The translations under genes and the position numbers were made by a program. Source: CAZCAC01 sp964496575 (GTDB taxonomy: Bacteria > Planctomycetota > UBA1135 > GCA-002686595). From it: a DNA stretch of 34,268 bases. The notes beneath the pieces are model-generated. The model saw nothing but the letters and a program-made list of their open reading frames with translations. It did no database searches and was not told the DNA's origin. The stretch is from NCBI GenBank assembly GCA_964496575.1, contig CAZCAC010000091.1:1-34268 (forward strand), read 5' to 3'. Of this stretch, positions 1 through 7,826 are shown piece by piece (the stretch's first letter is position 1; each line of letters starts with the position of its first letter).

Positions 1-260
1 CCTCTTTTGGGGCGGGCGGCCCGGCGGGGGAACAGCTGGAATTTGATTTCTTCGCGGAGTCGCGGGTGGAGGAGCTGGCGTTTTTCTCGGAGCGCACGGA
101 GCGGATGGCGGAGGGGATGGGCCCGTTTCCGGTAGGGCGTTCGCCGCTGGCGTGGGGGAGTGTACCAATGCCGGCGTGGCGTCCGCCTTCGGCGAACGCC
201 ACGCGCCTCACGCTCAACTCTCGCAGCGGAGGTCTCGAGGATCTACCGCGGCCATTCTAG
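1..260 (+). CDS. Possible 3' end of a truncated gene, unknown function
   Basis: An open frame runs from the window edge (codons from base 3) to a TAG at 258-260, giving about 85 residues with no start needed inside the window. Codons have G/C in the third position, as in neighbouring genes, and the first half reads as an acidic, Phe-rich stretch (FDFFAES, ELAFFSERTERM). I do not recognise the family. It would end 9 bases before the convergent LamG gene's stop codon. Against it, a strong stem-loop at 174-204 falls inside the frame, and the C-terminal third is of low complexity. It may be a real C-terminus or simply an open GC-rich frame; the bases upstream of the window would decide. Confidence 0.35.
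   Translation, partial: SFGAGGPAGEQLEFDFFAESRVEELAFFSERTERMAEGMGPFPVGRSPLAWGSVPMPAWRPPSANATRLTLNSRSGGLEDLPRPF
174..204. terminator. Stem-loop, possible terminator of the LamG gene
   Basis: Bases 174-182 and 196-204 are perfectly complementary (9 bp). After one C-A mismatch there are 4 more pairs (184-187 with 191-194) closing a 3-base loop. It lies about 66 bases past the stop codon of the minus-strand LamG/glycosidase gene. No T-run follows on the minus strand, so an intrinsic terminator is plausible but not certain. A further inverted repeat (136-146 with 190-200, 11 bp) overlaps it. Confidence 0.4.
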
Positions 261-269
261 CGACTCCAA

Positions 270-3242
270 TCACCGCTCGAAAACGAACCAGGTGAACGCC
301 CCGGGCTCCAGCGTGACGGGCAACTGGAGCGTGCCCCGCGAATCGAGCTCACGTCGGTGAAGCGGACCCTCTCGTTCACGCACCCCGACCGATTCCGTCA
401 GGCCGGCATAGTAGAGCGGGACCTTCAGCTCGCGCTCGATCCGCCGCTGGGTCGGATTGAAGACCACGGCCAGCCCCCGCGTCTCCAGCTCGGGATTCAC
501 GTGCAGCATGGCGTCCAGACCGCGGCCCGTGGGGCGCGTGATGTGGATCAAATCACTGGTCAAGATCGGGCGGTACTTCCGGAACCAGCGCGCCCACTTC
601 TCGACCATCGACTTCGTCTCCGAAGTGTCGTACAGCCGGTTGCCGCGCACCACCGTCATCGCTCCGGCGCCTAGGCACTGCACCAGATTGCGCTCGTACA
701 GGGCGAGGTGCTCGACCAGTGGCTCGAGCCCCACCGACGGGTCGCTGGTGTAGAAGCCGACGAGCTGAACGCCGATCCAACCCATGGTGGGGATCTTGTG
801 CCAGGTGCCGTCGTAGATGTACTGGCGATTCAGCAGGAGCTGCTGCTGCGGCGACAGGTTCGCCGCCGCCTCGCGGTAGCCCATCCCGGTCGACACCTGC
901 CCATTGAGAAAGTACCACTCGGGGATCGAGACGAAGGTGTTCCGGCGCTGGAGTTCGTGCAGCATCTCCGTCTGCATCCGCCACTGCTGAAAGCGCGAGT
1001 CGGCGATCCCCGCGTGGTGGGCGTGCTCGCCCGAGGCGCACACATCCCCGTGGTACGGCCCGTCGGCGGCCCAGCTCATGAAACCCGTGCGGTCGAGGAA
1101 TTCGAGCGTCTTCCGCAGGTAGTCGGCGCCGAACTCGGTGGCGAGGCACAGGCTCTGTCCGAAGACCGTGCCGGGTTTCCCCGTGTCGGGGCGGATGCAG
1201 TCGTGCGCGGCGCCGCGACCGCGCGAGGCGATCACCAGCTCGTAGCCGCCCATGACGATCCCGCGCTCCTTCGCGTAATCGGCGATCCCCTTCCAGAAGG
1301 TGACGTAGTCCGGGTCGAGGTTGTCGTGGGAGACTCCCGGCGGGTGGAGGAGCAGGAGCTCGAAGCCGAGCTCCGCCATCTGGTCGATCAGGCTCTTCAG
1401 CAGTGCCTCGTCCCGTGACGATGTCGCGGCTCCGAGCAACGACTCGGTCACCTGCGGCGCCAGTACCCGGTACATCCGCCGGTGAGCCAGCGCGCGCCGC
1501 TCGCGGTCGTCGGAGTCCTGCAGCAGCTCGAAGGTGGTGAAGGAGCGATGCTCCGCCCCGGGCTCGAGGTGCTCAGCCGGCCCGATCGGCAACCGGCTGG
1601 TCATCAGGTTGCGGTGCTGGAAACCGAGAAACGTGTCCTCGGTCGGATTCGCCGTGGCCCAGCTCGTGTACTCGGGATCGACCTCCCAGGCCGTCGTGCC
1701 GCCGAAACCGATGTAGTCCTTGAACGTTCCGGTGAAGTGCAGGAGCGCGCTCCCCTCGGGGTGCGCGTAGGCGAGGGCAAACGAGTAGTCGCTCTCCGAG
1801 TGCAGCCGATCGACCTGGTCCTGCGTGACGGCGAGCACCTCGCACCACGTCTTCTCGACGACGACCGTCTCCGTCCCGCCGTTCTTCACCGTCAGCGACT
1901 TGGCGACGACGGGCAGCCCCTCGTACATCTCGTAGTGAACGGTGACCCTCACCTCGGCGTGGTCGGCAGCGGCATTGGCCGGCGCCCGATAGTGGCAGTC
2001 GACGCGCAGCCCGCGCGGCGGCCACGGCGCGGGGACCGCGTTGAACTTCGGCTGCCAGGGGTAGCGCGCGATCGGCTCGCCAACGTCGATGCCGGTCAGG
2101 ACGAACGCGCCGGGATCGGGGTAGAGGTCGGGCAGCCAGCTTTCGTAGGTGTAGGCCTTCTCGATCTGGCCCTTCAGCCCGCCGACGTCGTACCAGCGAC
2201 CGTCGAGCTGCAGGCGCGCTTCCGGCTTGATGGCCCGGATGAACTCGGCGCCGCTCGAGAGGTTGCGATAGCCGTAGCAGGCGAAGCCTTCGCCGAGATG
2301 AAAGGTGCGGCTGATCAGGCCGTTGGTGAGCACCAGCTTCGCCGACTTCCCATCCTCCGCGGGTCGCACCAGGAGCTCGACCGGTCGCACGACGCGCTGC
2401 ACGAGCCAGTCGACACCGGCGGGCTGCTCCTCGATCTCCTTCTGGATGACGCGAACGCCCGGACGGCGGCGAGTGAGGCCCTCCACCAGCGAGCGCTGTC
2501 GCTGCTCGTCCCGCTCCCGCGCCACCCGCGCGGCCTCGCGGTCGAGGAGCAGCGCTTCGGGGTCGAAGGGGCCGCCGGCGATGCGGCAGAGCCGCACCTC
2601 GTAGACATCCCCGTGGAAAGTTTCCTTGCCGTGCCCCATGTCGCCGATGGTGAAGCGCGGGGCGAGTCGCGCGGCTCGCTGGAAACTCCCGACGCGTCGA
2701 CCGTCGACGTGGAGCGAGCAGTCGCTTCCCTCCGCGACCAGGGCCAGGTGCACCCAGGTATCGCGCGCGACGTTGCCCATCTCGAACGCGCCGACACCGC
2801 CGACGAAGGCGACCCAGCGCGGGCCCTGCTGCGCGATGGTGTAGCCCACCGCTCCATCGCCGTTCGACACCACCCCGTGCAGCCCGGGGTCGTCACTCGA
2901 GAGCGCGCGGGCCCAGGCCTCGAGCACGAAGTCGTCGCCCGCGTTGCCGACCGCCTGCTCGGCACCATAGCGATCGTCCTCTCCGTCGAAGCGCAGGCAC
3001 CCTTCCCCGCGAGCGCGCGCTTTCCCCGGCGCGTCGGCGAAGAAGACGGGGCCGCCCGCCATCTTCAGCTCGGGACCGACTCCGCTCCGACAGTCGAGTG
3101 TGTCAGGCCCGGCGGCGAAGCTGATCCCGCCCTGTTCGCCGGGGCGGTAGTGAGCGAGGACCTCGACTCGCCTCGCCTCGGGAGGTGGTTCGATGAACGG
3201 AGTGGATGCGAGGAGCGGAAGTAGCAGACAGCATGAAATCAT
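270..3242 (-). CDS. Secreted LamG-domain protein with alpha-galactosidase-like glycosidase region
   Basis: This is a 990-residue protein starting at an ATG (3242) that overlaps the VanZ stop codon as ATGA, so the two are probably translationally coupled. The N-terminus (MISCCLLLPLLAST) is a short hydrophobic export signal. Residues about 80-230 form a LamG/concanavalin-A-like lectin domain (FVLEAWARA, WVHLALVAEGSD, LHVDGRRVGSF, YEVRLCRIAGGP). Residues about 260-990 resemble the beta-sandwich plus TIM-barrel organisation of GH27/GH36-like enzymes: a beta-rich region (LVLTNGLISRTFHLG), a barrel region with many Asp/Glu/His (GFMSWAADGPYHGD, FVSIPEWYF), and a C-terminal beta-domain ending in PGAFTWFVFER. 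The likely role is binding and cleaving an extracellular glycan. Glycosidase assignment is inference from fold-like patterns; I cannot name the catalytic acid pair. Confidence 0.75.
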   Translation of the reverse strand: MISCCLLLPLLASTPFIEPPPEARRVEVLAHYRPGEQGGISFAAGPDTLDCRSGVGPELKMAGGPVFFADAPGKARARGEGCLRFDGEDDRYGAEQAVGNAGDDFVLEAWARALSSDDPGLHGVVSNGDGAVGYTIAQQGPRWVAFVGGVGAFEMGNVARDTWVHLALVAEGSDCSLHVDGRRVGSFQRAARLAPRFTIGDMGHGKETFHGDVYEVRLCRIAGGPFDPEALLLDREAARVARERDEQRQRSLVEGLTRRRPGVRVIQKEIEEQPAGVDWLVQRVVRPVELLVRPAEDGKSAKLVLTNGLISRTFHLGEGFACYGYRNLSSGAEFIRAIKPEARLQLDGRWYDVGGLKGQIEKAYTYESWLPDLYPDPGAFVLTGIDVGEPIARYPWQPKFNAVPAPWPPRGLRVDCHYRAPANAAADHAEVRVTVHYEMYEGLPVVAKSLTVKNGGTETVVVEKTWCEVLAVTQDQVDRLHSESDYSFALAYAHPEGSALLHFTGTFKDYIGFGGTTAWEVDPEYTSWATANPTEDTFLGFQHRNLMTSRLPIGPAEHLEPGAEHRSFTTFELLQDSDDRERRALAHRRMYRVLAPQVTESLLGAATSSRDEALLKSLIDQMAELGFELLLLHPPGVSHDNLDPDYVTFWKGIADYAKERGIVMGGYELVIASRGRGAAHDCIRPDTGKPGTVFGQSLCLATEFGADYLRKTLEFLDRTGFMSWAADGPYHGDVCASGEHAHHAGIADSRFQQWRMQTEMLHELQRRNTFVSIPEWYFLNGQVSTGMGYREAAANLSPQQQLLLNRQYIYDGTWHKIPTMGWIGVQLVGFYTSDPSVGLEPLVEHLALYERNLVQCLGAGAMTVVRGNRLYDTSETKSMVEKWARWFRKYRPILTSDLIHITRPTGRGLDAMLHVNPELETRGLAVVFNPTQRRIERELKVPLYYAGLTESVGVREREGPLHRRELDSRGTLQLPVTLEPGAFTWFVFER

Positions 3243-4564
3243 CGAGATTCTCCAGTTCCAGGGCGCGAGCGTCGTTGTCGCTGCTCCCACGCATTGGCAC
3301 AAAGCGCCCCGATCGCTCCCCCCGTGGCGAAGCAGAGTACGTCGGTCACCGAGGGGACCCGCCCGGGAATCAGGAACTGACCCAGCTCCAGCAGCAGGCC
3401 GAAGCCGCCGGTCAGGAGGGTCGCCCGGATCACGTCGGTGCGGGGCGAGGGCGAAGGAGTGCTCAGCCGGAGGCAGACGGTCAAGGCCGCGAGCAGCGTG
3501 ATGGTCCTGACGAAGAGGAAGACCTTCTCGCCGCGTCCGCTGATCGCGTAGTGGTAGAGTGGCAGCCACTCCGCTCCCGAGGGGACCTTGCCGCTCATCG
3601 CCGCCGGATCCCAGGTGAAGTCGAAGGGCTCCCACTCGAGGTAGATGACGAACAGGGCGAGGAGCGAGCCGGCCAGGAGGAGCGTGCGTCGACGGGAGAG
3701 TCGTCCCCGGAGTGCGGCGTATCCGGCGAGCCCGATCGCGCAGCCCACGCCGGCCACGATGACGTTGGCCAGGTTGGTGTGTCGCGAGACGATGAAGGTC
3801 TTGCCGAGCTCCAGCGCCACCGCGAAGAGGAAGGCCCAGAGCGCTCCCCGCCGCCAGCGCTTCTCATCCCGCGCGCCGACCCAGGCGGACAGCAGGGCGG
3901 CGAGCACGGCGTACACCCCGACCTGGATAACCAACCAGTGAGACCACGAGTGCAGGGCGAAGCCCCCGGTGAAGCCGTGGCTCAGGGTGACCCGCACGCT
4001 CCTCATCACCGCCGACACGTCAAGCGTCGGGTAGTAGGGGAAGAACGCGTCGGCGACCAGGAGCACCATCAGCAGCACCGCGCCGATCGAGACCGGGTGC
4101 TTGCTCGCTTCCTGGCTCGCCCGCCTCCGCAAGCCGATCCAGACCTTCCGGCCGCAGCTCCAGCCGAGGATGCCTCCGGCCAGCGCTCCGGCCGTATTCA
4201 TCAGGAGATCGTGCAGGTCCGTGGTTCGAGTGGGCAGGAGGAGCTGCATCGCCTCCACTGCCAGGGTCAGCGCCCCGCCCCAGAGCAGCGCCCGGGAGAG
4301 CGCTCGTCCCCTCGACCGGCCCTGGCCGAGCGCGATCCTCGAGGCGACGAGGAAGCCCAGCGGGACGTAGAGGACGAAGTTGCTGACCATGTCGATCTTG
4401 CTGACATGGATCCTGCTCATGAACGGCAGCGAATCCGAGACCAGCGCCAGCCGCTCGGAGACCGCCGCCGGGTCCCAGTCGAGATCCCACGGCATGAGGC
4501 TGCCGTAGAAGACGAGCGCCGCGTAGATCAGCGCGAAGGTGGTGAGCAGCCTGTTCGTGGTCAT
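3239..4564 (-). CDS. VanZ-like polytopic membrane protein with three VanZ signatures
   Basis: This is a 441-residue, strongly hydrophobic protein with about ten membrane segments. The VanZ-family signature E-x2-[QK]-x5-R-x5-[DN] occurs three times with identical spacing: E104/Q107/R113/D119, E252/K255/R261/N267 and E393/Q396/R402/D408. Two further regions match each other (LDWDPAAVS near residue 30 and FTWDPAAMS near 318), so the protein appears built from repeated VanZ units. A classical VanZ protein, known from teicoplanin resistance, is much shorter with one unit. The stop overlaps the start of the LamG/glycosidase gene (ATGA), indicating an operon. The molecular role is unknown; an envelope or polysaccharide-linked function is inference. 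The start at 4564 has no convincing Shine-Dalgarno. Confidence 0.85.
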   Translation of the reverse strand: MTTNRLLTTFALIYAALVFYGSLMPWDLDWDPAAVSERLALVSDSLPFMSRIHVSKIDMVSNFVLYVPLGFLVASRIALGQGRSRGRALSRALLWGGALTLAVEAMQLLLPTRTTDLHDLLMNTAGALAGGILGWSCGRKVWIGLRRRASQEASKHPVSIGAVLLMVLLVADAFFPYYPTLDVSAVMRSVRVTLSHGFTGGFALHSWSHWLVIQVGVYAVLAALLSAWVGARDEKRWRRGALWAFLFAVALELGKTFIVSRHTNLANVIVAGVGCAIGLAGYAALRGRLSRRRTLLLAGSLLALFVIYLEWEPFDFTWDPAAMSGKVPSGAEWLPLYHYAISGRGEKVFLFVRTITLLAALTVCLRLSTPSPSPRTDVIRATLLTGGFGLLLELGQFLIPGRVPSVTDVLCFATGGAIGALCANAWEQRQRRSRPGTGESR

Positions 4565-4595
4565 CTTGCGAGCGGCGGGTCGCCTTCAGCCTATC

Positions 4596-4733
4596 GTAGC
4601 AGTACGGAGTCGCGCCCCCCCCAGAGCAAAAAGGAACCCCCAGGGGGGCGCCCGACAGGGAGGGGGTGTGCCCTGCCGGCTGCCCCCCCCGCGGCCCCAC
4701 TTGGCCCACGGGGGGCGCCGACTCCGTACTGCT
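4596..4733. repeat. Long inverted-repeat element with 15-bp arms
   Basis: Arms AGCAGTACGGAGTCG (4598-4612) and its exact reverse complement (4719-4733) enclose 106 bases. After a one-base bulge the pairing continues through CGCCCCCC with GGGGGGCG. The interior also contains a second GGGGGGCGCC copy (4643-4652), so the left arm has two possible partners. The 15-mer GTAGCAGTACGGAGT at 4596-4610 is repeated exactly at 16991-17005. The element fills most of the 254-base space between the divergent VanZ and DUF454 genes, so their promoters must lie in or beside it. It could be a small non-autonomous repeat or a structured leader. Confidence 0.7.
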
Positions 4734-4818
4734 GGAGGTTACCCTGCGCGGCTTGGAATCTCCCCACCCCGATTCTCCCGCAGCGAACGACGCGGTCCGA
4801 GCCCGGCCGGGCCCCTTG

Positions 4819-5220
4819 ATGCGCGTCGTCTGGATCACCCTCGGCTTCGCCTTCGTCGCGATCGGAGCGGTGGGGATCTTCGTGCCACTCCTGCCGACCA
4901 CGCCGTTCCTCCTGCTCGCCGCGGCGTGCTTCGTGCGGGGTTCGGACCGCGCCTACCGCTGGCTCCTCGCCACGCCCCCCTTCGGGCCGATGATCCAGGA
5001 GTGGAACTCCGAGCGCGCCATCCGGCGGAAGGACAAGACCTTCGCCCAGCTCCTGATCGTGCTCTCCTTCGGCAGCTCGGCGCTGTTCTTCGTCCCGATC
5101 CTCTGGGCCCGGATCGTCGTCGGAGCGCTCGGGGTCGTCGCGCTGGTGCTCGTTTCGCGCATTCCCGTGCGCAGGATCGGCGCAAGCCCGAGTGCCGGCG
5201 TCAGGGTCGCGGAAGACTGA
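4819..5220 (+). CDS. DUF454 (YbaN-type) small inner-membrane protein
   Basis: This is a 133-residue protein. It opens with a membrane segment carrying the family hallmark GAVGIFVPLLPTTPFLLLAA, then a short polar region (CFVRGSDRAYRWLL, FGPMIQEW) and two further membrane segments near residues 75-115. Length and motif order fit the DUF454/YbaN family of inner-membrane proteins of unknown function. ATG 4819 is chosen because it directly precedes the conserved first helix; longer versions would add a Pro-rich, unrelated leader running through the inverted repeat upstream. Its stop (5218-5220) abuts the stop of the convergent gene with no intergenic base. Confidence 0.85.
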   Translation: MRVVWITLGFAFVAIGAVGIFVPLLPTTPFLLLAAACFVRGSDRAYRWLLATPPFGPMIQEWNSERAIRRKDKTFAQLLIVLSFGSSALFFVPILWARIVVGALGVVALVLVSRIPVRRIGASPSAGVRVAED

Positions 5221-6546
5221 TCAAGGCTCCCAGGTCACCGCGTAGCCATTGGAGCTGTTGAATCCCGTGGCGCAGGGTGAGCCGCTCGGATTGCTGTACC
5301 AGCACTGGTAGTACTTGGTGTCGCCAGCGAGGACGTTTCCGGCCAGGTGGGAGATCGGTAGCGGGTAGCCGGAAGTGTCGGAGTAGCCGGTCGCGTCGGA
5401 GACGACAACGCCGAGGCGCTTGAGCTGCCCGCCCGCGCAGCGCAGTCCATCGCCCCAGACGAGACCTGGCGACAGGTCGTTGTTCGCCTGGAAGTAGAGC
5501 CCCGCCTGGTTCGGCTCGAGTCCGGTGGTCGACAGGACCAGCTGGTCACCGGTGAGACTCGGCGTTCCATTGCTGAGCAGCCGGGCGCCCGAGGCGAACA
5601 CACCGTTCGCACAGCCGGACTCCGGTACGCTGCCGTCGTTGTCGTTGCCGCAGGGGCAGGGCGTGTCCACTCCCGGATCACCGAAGCAGTAGAGGGTGCC
5701 GTGACCCACTCCGGCTCCGTACGGTTGGATGAACCGAGCGCTGACGCCGGAGAGGACCGTGGTGCTCGTTCCCGAAGCCGGGTCGAGGATGTGCACCCCG
5801 CTGGTGTCGGTGAACAGGAAGTCCCCGTTGCCGAGCTCATAGACTCCGCGCACGCCCGTGCCCACGGCCCAGTAGCCCGCCTCGGTCCCGGTCGAATCGT
5901 AGTCGTAGACGCCGATGGGCGAAGAGAAGCCGCCGACGAGCACTCCACCGGTGCTTCCTCGGGGATTCGCCTGCTCGGGGAAGTCGATCCCGTTCAGGCC
6001 GTCGGAGTCGTGGAAGATCCCCAGCGAGTTCCCGGCGTAGTCGAACAGGAGGAGGTCCTCGTTCGCGATGTCGGTGACCAGGAGGTTGCCGCCGTACTCG
6101 ACGACATCGAACGGATCCGAGGCTGGAAAGCTGCCCAGTGGCGTCCCCACCGCGTCGAACATCAAGATGGCATCTCCCGGTGCACCGTTACCGGTTCCGC
6201 TGTTGGAGACGTACAACACTCCATTCGCGAAACAGAGCCCGCGGATGTTGTCCATTCCCCCCGTGATCGTGCCGAGGTGTGTCGCCCCGTCGAGGCTGAA
6301 CATGTAGACGGAGTCCGCAGTCTGATCGGCGATGTAGAGAGCACTCGGACCCTCGTGGCACTCGATCGGCGTTCCGGCGCCGACCAGTGTGAGGTCGATG
6401 AAGCTGGAGTTGATCAGGGTGCCGTCGAGCGCGTCGAAGAGCATCACCTGATCGTTGCTGGATTCGGTCACCAGCAACTGCTGAGCGGTGACGAGCTGAC
6501 TCGTCAGGAGAAACCCCGCGAGGGTTCCGAGCAGGAGGCGTTTCAT
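5221..6546 (-). CDS. Secreted beta-propeller (NHL-like) protein with Cys-containing C-terminal module
   Basis: This is a 441-residue protein with a clear signal peptide (MKRLLLGTLAGFLLTSQLVTAQ). Residues about 22-290 consist of repeated short blades of the type LLVTESSNDQVMLFDALDG, LYIADQTADSVYMFSLDG and LLVTDIANEDLLLFDYAGN, typical of NHL/SMP-30-like propellers. From about residue 297 it changes to a distinct module: CPCGNDN, GCANG, a beta-rich stretch with GLYFQANN and LRCAGGQLKRLG, and a final block with YYQCWYSNPSGSPC and NSSNGYAVTW. The same module ends the FG-GAP protein at 23654-25354. The protein is probably exported; its ligand is unknown. No strong Shine-Dalgarno precedes the start. 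It is convergent with the DUF454 gene. Confidence 0.85.
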   Translation of the reverse strand: MKRLLLGTLAGFLLTSQLVTAQQLLVTESSNDQVMLFDALDGTLINSSFIDLTLVGAGTPIECHEGPSALYIADQTADSVYMFSLDGATHLGTITGGMDNIRGLCFANGVLYVSNSGTGNGAPGDAILMFDAVGTPLGSFPASDPFDVVEYGGNLLVTDIANEDLLLFDYAGNSLGIFHDSDGLNGIDFPEQANPRGSTGGVLVGGFSSPIGVYDYDSTGTEAGYWAVGTGVRGVYELGNGDFLFTDTSGVHILDPASGTSTTVLSGVSARFIQPYGAGVGHGTLYCFGDPGVDTPCPCGNDNDGSVPESGCANGVFASGARLLSNGTPSLTGDQLVLSTTGLEPNQAGLYFQANNDLSPGLVWGDGLRCAGGQLKRLGVVVSDATGYSDTSGYPLPISHLAGNVLAGDTKYYQCWYSNPSGSPCATGFNSSNGYAVTWEP

Positions 6547-6723
6547 CTAGAAGAGCTCGGTCGGAGGAGCTGGATCGGCGAGCTGGGTACCTGTGAATCT
6601 AGCACGAGATCGACAGGTGGTGTGAAACCAGGAGGATTCGAGGAACGGGGCGCGTTGCGGGCTCGATAGAGCGGCCGCGGGGGGCTTTTCGACGCCCGGC
6701 GCGCGACTTCCTTGACACCCACG

Positions 6724-7815
6724 ATGCCACCCGGTCTCCTCGTGAACATGACGGATGGAGCATCCAGCTCGTCGGCTTCGACCTCGTGGCGCTCGTTCAT
6801 TCGCGAATCCCGGTGGGGGCGGACCGTCTTTCTGCTCCTGCTGCTGCTCCTGTGCAGCTGGATGAGCTGGTTGGTGTTCAGCTTGCGCGACGCGATCGTC
6901 GTGGCCGGTGGGTGGGGGGAGCAGGGCGCCTCCGAATCCCTGGGCAACCGTTTCAACGTGGAGGGCCTGGCGAGCCTGGGCAGCCACATCGCCTCGTCGG
7001 TCACCCGGGAGTGGTGGGAGATCATCGCCGGGCTGCTGATCCTCGGCGTGTGTCTGGCGGCTCTCCGTTTTCTGGACGATCTCCGTCCCCGTGCCGCGCT
7101 CGCCGAGGTGGGACTCCGTGGAGGGCTGCCCCGAGGGTGGGGGCGACTGGCGCTCGTCCCGCTCCTGCCGCCACTCGTCTGGGTGGGCTACGTGATGTTG
7201 ACCACGGAGGGAGAGTTCCGAACGGTAACCTGGACCTGGAAGGAGTACTTCTTCCCCTTCTCCGACACGGAGGGGACTCTGATGGGCGCGATCTTCGGGA
7301 ATCGGGCTGCACGACCGGTCTGGTGGCTGAATGGCGGAGTCGCCGCGATCGCGGGCGCCGTCCTCTCCTACGGCCTCGTCTGGAAGCAGCTGCGGCGCCT
7401 CGGCTTCGGTTTCATGGCCACGGTCGGGCTGTTCATGCTGGCCACGGTCGTTCTCACCGTCGTCGAGCGAATCAGGTATCCCCTGTCCATGGATTCATTC
7501 GGCCTCCTCACGGCGGTCCTCCTGTACCTCTTCCTCTTCGTCACCGCCGTCGTCAGCATCGCGCTCACCGGCTGGATCTTCGAGCGGTGGGGCGGCCGGG
7601 TCTGGGTGCCGGCGCTGGCCGGGCTGAGCATGCAGTTGCCCTACCTCCTCGGCTTTCCTCACTATCGAACCGGCCTGATCCTGGGCTCGGATGACGACCT
7701 GTGGCTCGTGACCGTCGCAGGCACCTTCAACTGGCTCGGCCCCCTGATCCTGCTCGCGGTGATGACCCGGGTGGCGCCGCGTCTCGGTCTGCCGCCGCTC
7801 GACCGGCCCGTGTAG
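6724..7815 (+). CDS. Polytopic membrane protein of unknown function
   Basis: The product is about 363 residues with roughly eight hydrophobic segments: TVFLLLLLLLCSWMSWLVF, a helix around IIAGLLILGVCLAAL, LVPLLPPLVWVGYVMLTT, GVAAIAGAVLSYGLV, ATVGLFMLATVVLTVV, LLTAVLLYLFLFVTAVVSIA, WVPALAGLSMQLPYLLGF and LGPLILLAVMTRV. Loops carry Trp, Glu and Arg residues but I see no catalytic motif or transporter signature. The start is uncertain: TTG 6712, ATG 6724 and ATG 6748 are all in frame and none has a clear ribosome binding site. It is followed after 11 bases by the epimerase-like gene, so co-transcription is likely. I do not recognise the family. Confidence 0.75.
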   Translation: MPPGLLVNMTDGASSSSASTSWRSFIRESRWGRTVFLLLLLLLCSWMSWLVFSLRDAIVVAGGWGEQGASESLGNRFNVEGLASLGSHIASSVTREWWEIIAGLLILGVCLAALRFLDDLRPRAALAEVGLRGGLPRGWGRLALVPLLPPLVWVGYVMLTTEGEFRTVTWTWKEYFFPFSDTEGTLMGAIFGNRAARPVWWLNGGVAAIAGAVLSYGLVWKQLRRLGFGFMATVGLFMLATVVLTVVERIRYPLSMDSFGLLTAVLLYLFLFVTAVVSIALTGWIFERWGGRVWVPALAGLSMQLPYLLGFPHYRTGLILGSDDDLWLVTVAGTFNWLGPLILLAVMTRVAPRLGLPPLDRPV

Positions 7816-7826
7816 ACTGCGGGGCG

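Noticed and set aside
1482..4819. Two long plus-strand frames (1482-3224 and 3206-4819)
   Set aside because: They lie antisense to the LamG/glycosidase and VanZ genes, which have signal peptide, domains and membrane segments; these are shadows.
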